DNA of 7,218 bases, taken from contig JBJSXB010000313.1 of NCBI GenBank assembly GCA_046086245.1, positions 1 through 7,218 on the forward strand, given 5' to 3'. The notes under the pieces were generated by a model, which saw only the letters and a list, made by a program, of their open reading frames with translations, was not told the DNA's origin and ran no database searches. The translations under genes were made by a program, and so were the position numbers. This DNA is from F1-20-MAGs016 sp046086245. Lineage in GTDB: Bacteria > Planctomycetota > Planctomycetia > Pirellulales > UBA1268. Each line of letters begins with the position of its first letter. Position 1 is the first letter of the stretch. Positions 5,285-7,218 of this stretch are shown in pieces.

Positions 5285-6325
5285 ATGCAAGCCCTGTTGC
5301 TCACGGCGCCCGGCACCCTGGCCGTCACCGATATCGATCGACCCGAACCGCGTCCGGGCACGGTGCGGGTGCGGGTCGCCGCCTGCGGGATCTGCGGCAG
5401 TGATGTTCATGGGTACACCGGCTCAACCGGCCGGCGCGTCCCGCCGCTGGTGATGGGCCACGAGGCGGCCGGGACGATCGACGCCGTCGGCCCGGGGGTG
5501 ACCGACATCGCACCGGGCACGCGGGTCGCCCTCGACTCGACCGTTTTTTGCGGCACCTGTGCCCACTGCCTCGCCGGCGCCGAGAACCTGTGCACGGATC
5601 GGCAGGTACTCGGCGTGTCGTGCGGCACGTACCGCCGCCACGGCTGCTTCGCCGAGTACGTGGTCGTGCCACGCCGCGTGGTCTACCCCCTGCCCGACAC
5701 GATCGACTTCATCGCCGCGGCGCTACTGGAGCCGCTTTCGATCGCCCTTCACGCGCTCCATCTTGCCACGATCGGCCCGCGGACCAGGTCGGCGGTCGTG
5801 GTCGGCGCCGGGCCGATCGGCCTGGCTTGTGTGGCCTCCCTCGCCGCCTACGGCGTACCGCGGATCGCCGCGATCGATCTCGACGCCGACCGTCTCGACC
5901 GGGCCCGGTCGTTCGGCGCGACGCACACCATGCTCGCCGGCGACGGTGCCGGGACCGCCGCACGGTGGGGCGCGGTGCCCCCGGACGGCGACGGCGCCGA
6001 CGTCGTCTTCGATGCGGTCGGGGCGACGGCCCCGGTGCGGACCGCGATCGAAGCGGCGACGCGGGGCGGCACGGTGGTACTCGTGGGGAACGTCTCCCCG
6101 ACCATCGAGATGCCGCTGCAACTGGTGGTCACGCGGCAAATCCGTCTCCAGGGCTCCTGCTCGTCGGCCGGCTGCTATCCCGAAGCGATCCGGTTGGTCG
6201 CGGAGGGCAAGGTCGACCTCTCCGGGTTCGTCAGCCGGGTCGCGCCGCTTGCCGAGGGAGTCGAATGGTTCCGGCGTCTGCACGACCGGGAGCCCGGCCT
6301 CGTGAAAGTGGTCCTCCAGCCGTAG
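5285..6325 (+). CDS. Zinc-dependent medium-chain dehydrogenase, sorbitol/threonine dehydrogenase type
   Basis: A 346-residue MDR-superfamily enzyme, predicted to be cytosolic and to oxidise a secondary alcohol of a polyol, sugar or amino acid with NAD(P). The GroES-like catalytic domain (about 1-150) has GICGSD with Cys37, then GHEAAGTIDAVGPGV at 58-72 with His59-Glu60, and Glu149, together fitting the catalytic zinc site. Cys89, Cys92, Cys95 and Cys103 form the structural zinc lobe. The Rossmann domain has VVVGAGPIGL at 171-180 (GxGxxG at 174-179). Asp198 and Asp200 at the end of the second strand suggest NAD rather than NADP. The ATG at 5285 gives MQALLLTAPG, the family's usual opening; an in-frame ATG at 5240 would add 15 unmatched residues. 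No clear Shine-Dalgarno sequence is present. It is probably co-transcribed with the SDR 57 bp downstream. The exact substrate cannot be assigned. Confidence 0.93.
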   Translation: MQALLLTAPGTLAVTDIDRPEPRPGTVRVRVAACGICGSDVHGYTGSTGRRVPPLVMGHEAAGTIDAVGPGVTDIAPGTRVALDSTVFCGTCAHCLAGAENLCTDRQVLGVSCGTYRRHGCFAEYVVVPRRVVYPLPDTIDFIAAALLEPLSIALHALHLATIGPRTRSAVVVGAGPIGLACVASLAAYGVPRIAAIDLDADRLDRARSFGATHTMLAGDGAGTAARWGAVPPDGDGADVVFDAVGATAPVRTAIEAATRGGTVVLVGNVSPTIEMPLQLVVTRQIRLQGSCSSAGCYPEAIRLVAEGKVDLSGFVSRVAPLAEGVEWFRRLHDREPGLVKVVLQP

Positions 6326-6382
6326 CATTCCGGCGCCCGACCGATCGCCGGGCTGACGCCGCGCCTATCCGAGGATTTCCCG

Positions 6383-7192
6383 ATGACCGCTCCGACCGGT
6401 CCGGCCCTCTTCGACCTCCGCGGCCGCACGGCGCTGGTGAGCGGTGCCAGCCGCGGCCTCGGCCTGCAGATGGCCGGCGCCCTCGCTCGCGCCGGGGCCG
6501 ACCTCGTGATCACCGCACGGAAGGTCGAGGACCTCGCGGCGGCCCGCAAGGCTCTCGAGGCCCACGGCCACCGCGTCACCCCCCTGCCCCTCGACCTGCG
6601 CGTCGAGGCGAGCATCCGCGACTGCGCGGCGGCCGCGATCGACGCCGCCGGCACGATCGACATCCTCCTCAACAACGCCGGCTGCAACATCCGCAAGCCG
6701 GCCGTCGAGGTCACCTGGGACGACTGGAACACGATCCTCGACACCAACCTCCGCGGCACCTTCTTCATGGCGCAGGCGATGGCCCGCCACATGATCCCGC
6801 GCGGCCGGGGGCGGATCATCAACATCGGGAGCGTGACGAGCGTCTTCGGTTACGCGGGGCTGACCCCCTATTCGGCGAGCCGCGGCGGGGTGAAGCAGAT
6901 GACGATGAGCCTCGCCGACGACCTCGGCCCCCACGGCATCACGGTCAACTGCCTCGCTCCCGGCTGGTTCCGGACGGCCCAGAACGACGTCATGTACCGC
7001 GACCCGGAGTGGGTCGCCTACCTCACCGACCGGATCCCGCTGCGCCGCCCCGGCCGCGCCGAGGACCTCGACGGCGCAGTGGTGTTTCTCGCCTCCGACG
7101 CCAGCGCCTACGTGACCGGCCAGACGCTCCTGGTCGACGGTGGGATCACCACCGGCTCGACCCGTGCCCTGCCGGCGAAGAAGACGGAATGA
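6383..7192 (+). CDS. Short-chain dehydrogenase/reductase, gluconate 5-dehydrogenase-like, with YxxxR
   Basis: A 269-residue classical SDR, expected to be a soluble tetramer reducing or oxidising a sugar acid, sugar or keto compound. The cofactor motif is SGASRGLG at residues 20-27 (usually TGxxxGxG), with NNAG at 97-100 and Asn122 of the catalytic tetrad. Ser150 and Tyr163 have the normal 13-residue spacing. The C-terminal APGWFRT (192-198) and VTGQTLLVDGG (244-254) are standard. The catalytic Lys of YxxxK is Arg167 here (codon CGC at 6881-6883). The overall sequence, including SLADDLGPHGITVN and the tail GITTGSTRA, resembles a family I recall as common in planctomycetes and annotated as gluconate 5-dehydrogenase. 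The ATG at 6383 has GAGGA 7 nt upstream. It follows the MDR gene by 57 bp, so the two likely form an operon. Substrate unknown. Confidence 0.93.
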   Translation: MTAPTGPALFDLRGRTALVSGASRGLGLQMAGALARAGADLVITARKVEDLAAARKALEAHGHRVTPLPLDLRVEASIRDCAAAAIDAAGTIDILLNNAGCNIRKPAVEVTWDDWNTILDTNLRGTFFMAQAMARHMIPRGRGRIINIGSVTSVFGYAGLTPYSASRGGVKQMTMSLADDLGPHGITVNCLAPGWFRTAQNDVMYRDPEWVAYLTDRIPLRRPGRAEDLDGAVVFLASDASAYVTGQTLLVDGGITTGSTRALPAKKTE

Positions 7193-7202
7193 GGGCGATT
7201 CA

Positions 7203-7218
7203 GCGCGGCGCTCCGCGC
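7203..7218 (+). terminator. Possible terminator stem after the SDR, cut by window end
   Basis: GCGCGG-CGCT-CCGCGC is a perfect 6-bp stem with a 4-nt loop, beginning 11 nt past the SDR stop codon. A following T tract, which would define an intrinsic terminator, would lie outside the window, so this is only a candidate. Confidence 0.3.

Noticed and set aside
6326..6382. A terminator between the two dehydrogenase genes, from the CCGGCG...CGCCGG inverted repeat.
   Set aside because: The loop is 10 nt, there is no T tract, and a good ribosome binding site for the SDR follows directly, so co-transcription is more likely.

Overview
The window looks like a GC-rich planctomycete chromosome, probably from the Pirellulales or a relative. 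The evidence is the detailed sequence of the ribosomal proteins, especially S3, L4 and L22, and the high G+C at third codon positions. This is recognition from memory, not a database match.

Region 1 (positions 1-4831, minus strand) is the 5' half of the S10 ribosomal protein operon in the canonical order rpsJ-rplC-rplD-rplW-rplB-rpsS-rplV-rpsC. The rpsC gene runs off the left edge. All eight proteins are intact and well conserved within the window. The operon is loosely spaced for its kind: gaps are about 329 bp (rpsJ/rplC), 81 bp (rplW/rplB), 102 bp (rplB/rpsS), 65 bp (rpsS/rplV) and 113 bp (rplV/rpsC), while rplC/rplD overlap by 4 bp. The rpsJ/rplC gap holds a 15-bp tandem repeat that grows out of the rpsJ stop codon, a G-run-rich tract on the transcribed strand, and hairpins.

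Region 2 (4832-5284) separates divergent transcription units. It holds a near-consensus sigma-70-type promoter facing the S10 operon (TTGACA, 17 bp, TAGATT). This implies an untranslated leader of roughly 295 nt with several stem-loops, a plausible autoregulatory leader.

Region 3 (5285-7192, plus strand) is a two-gene unit: a zinc-dependent medium-chain dehydrogenase of the sorbitol/threonine dehydrogenase type, then a classical short-chain dehydrogenase of the gluconate 5-dehydrogenase type. The pair suggests paired oxidation and reduction of a sugar, polyol or sugar acid; the substrate cannot be read from sequence. The SDR has Arg in place of the catalytic Lys of YxxxK. A hairpin at the right edge may be the start of the unit's terminator.

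I see no mobile element, CRISPR array, RNA gene or phage gene. The most interesting signals are the S10 leader, the stop-codon repeat array with its G-rich neighbour, and the YxxxR SDR.
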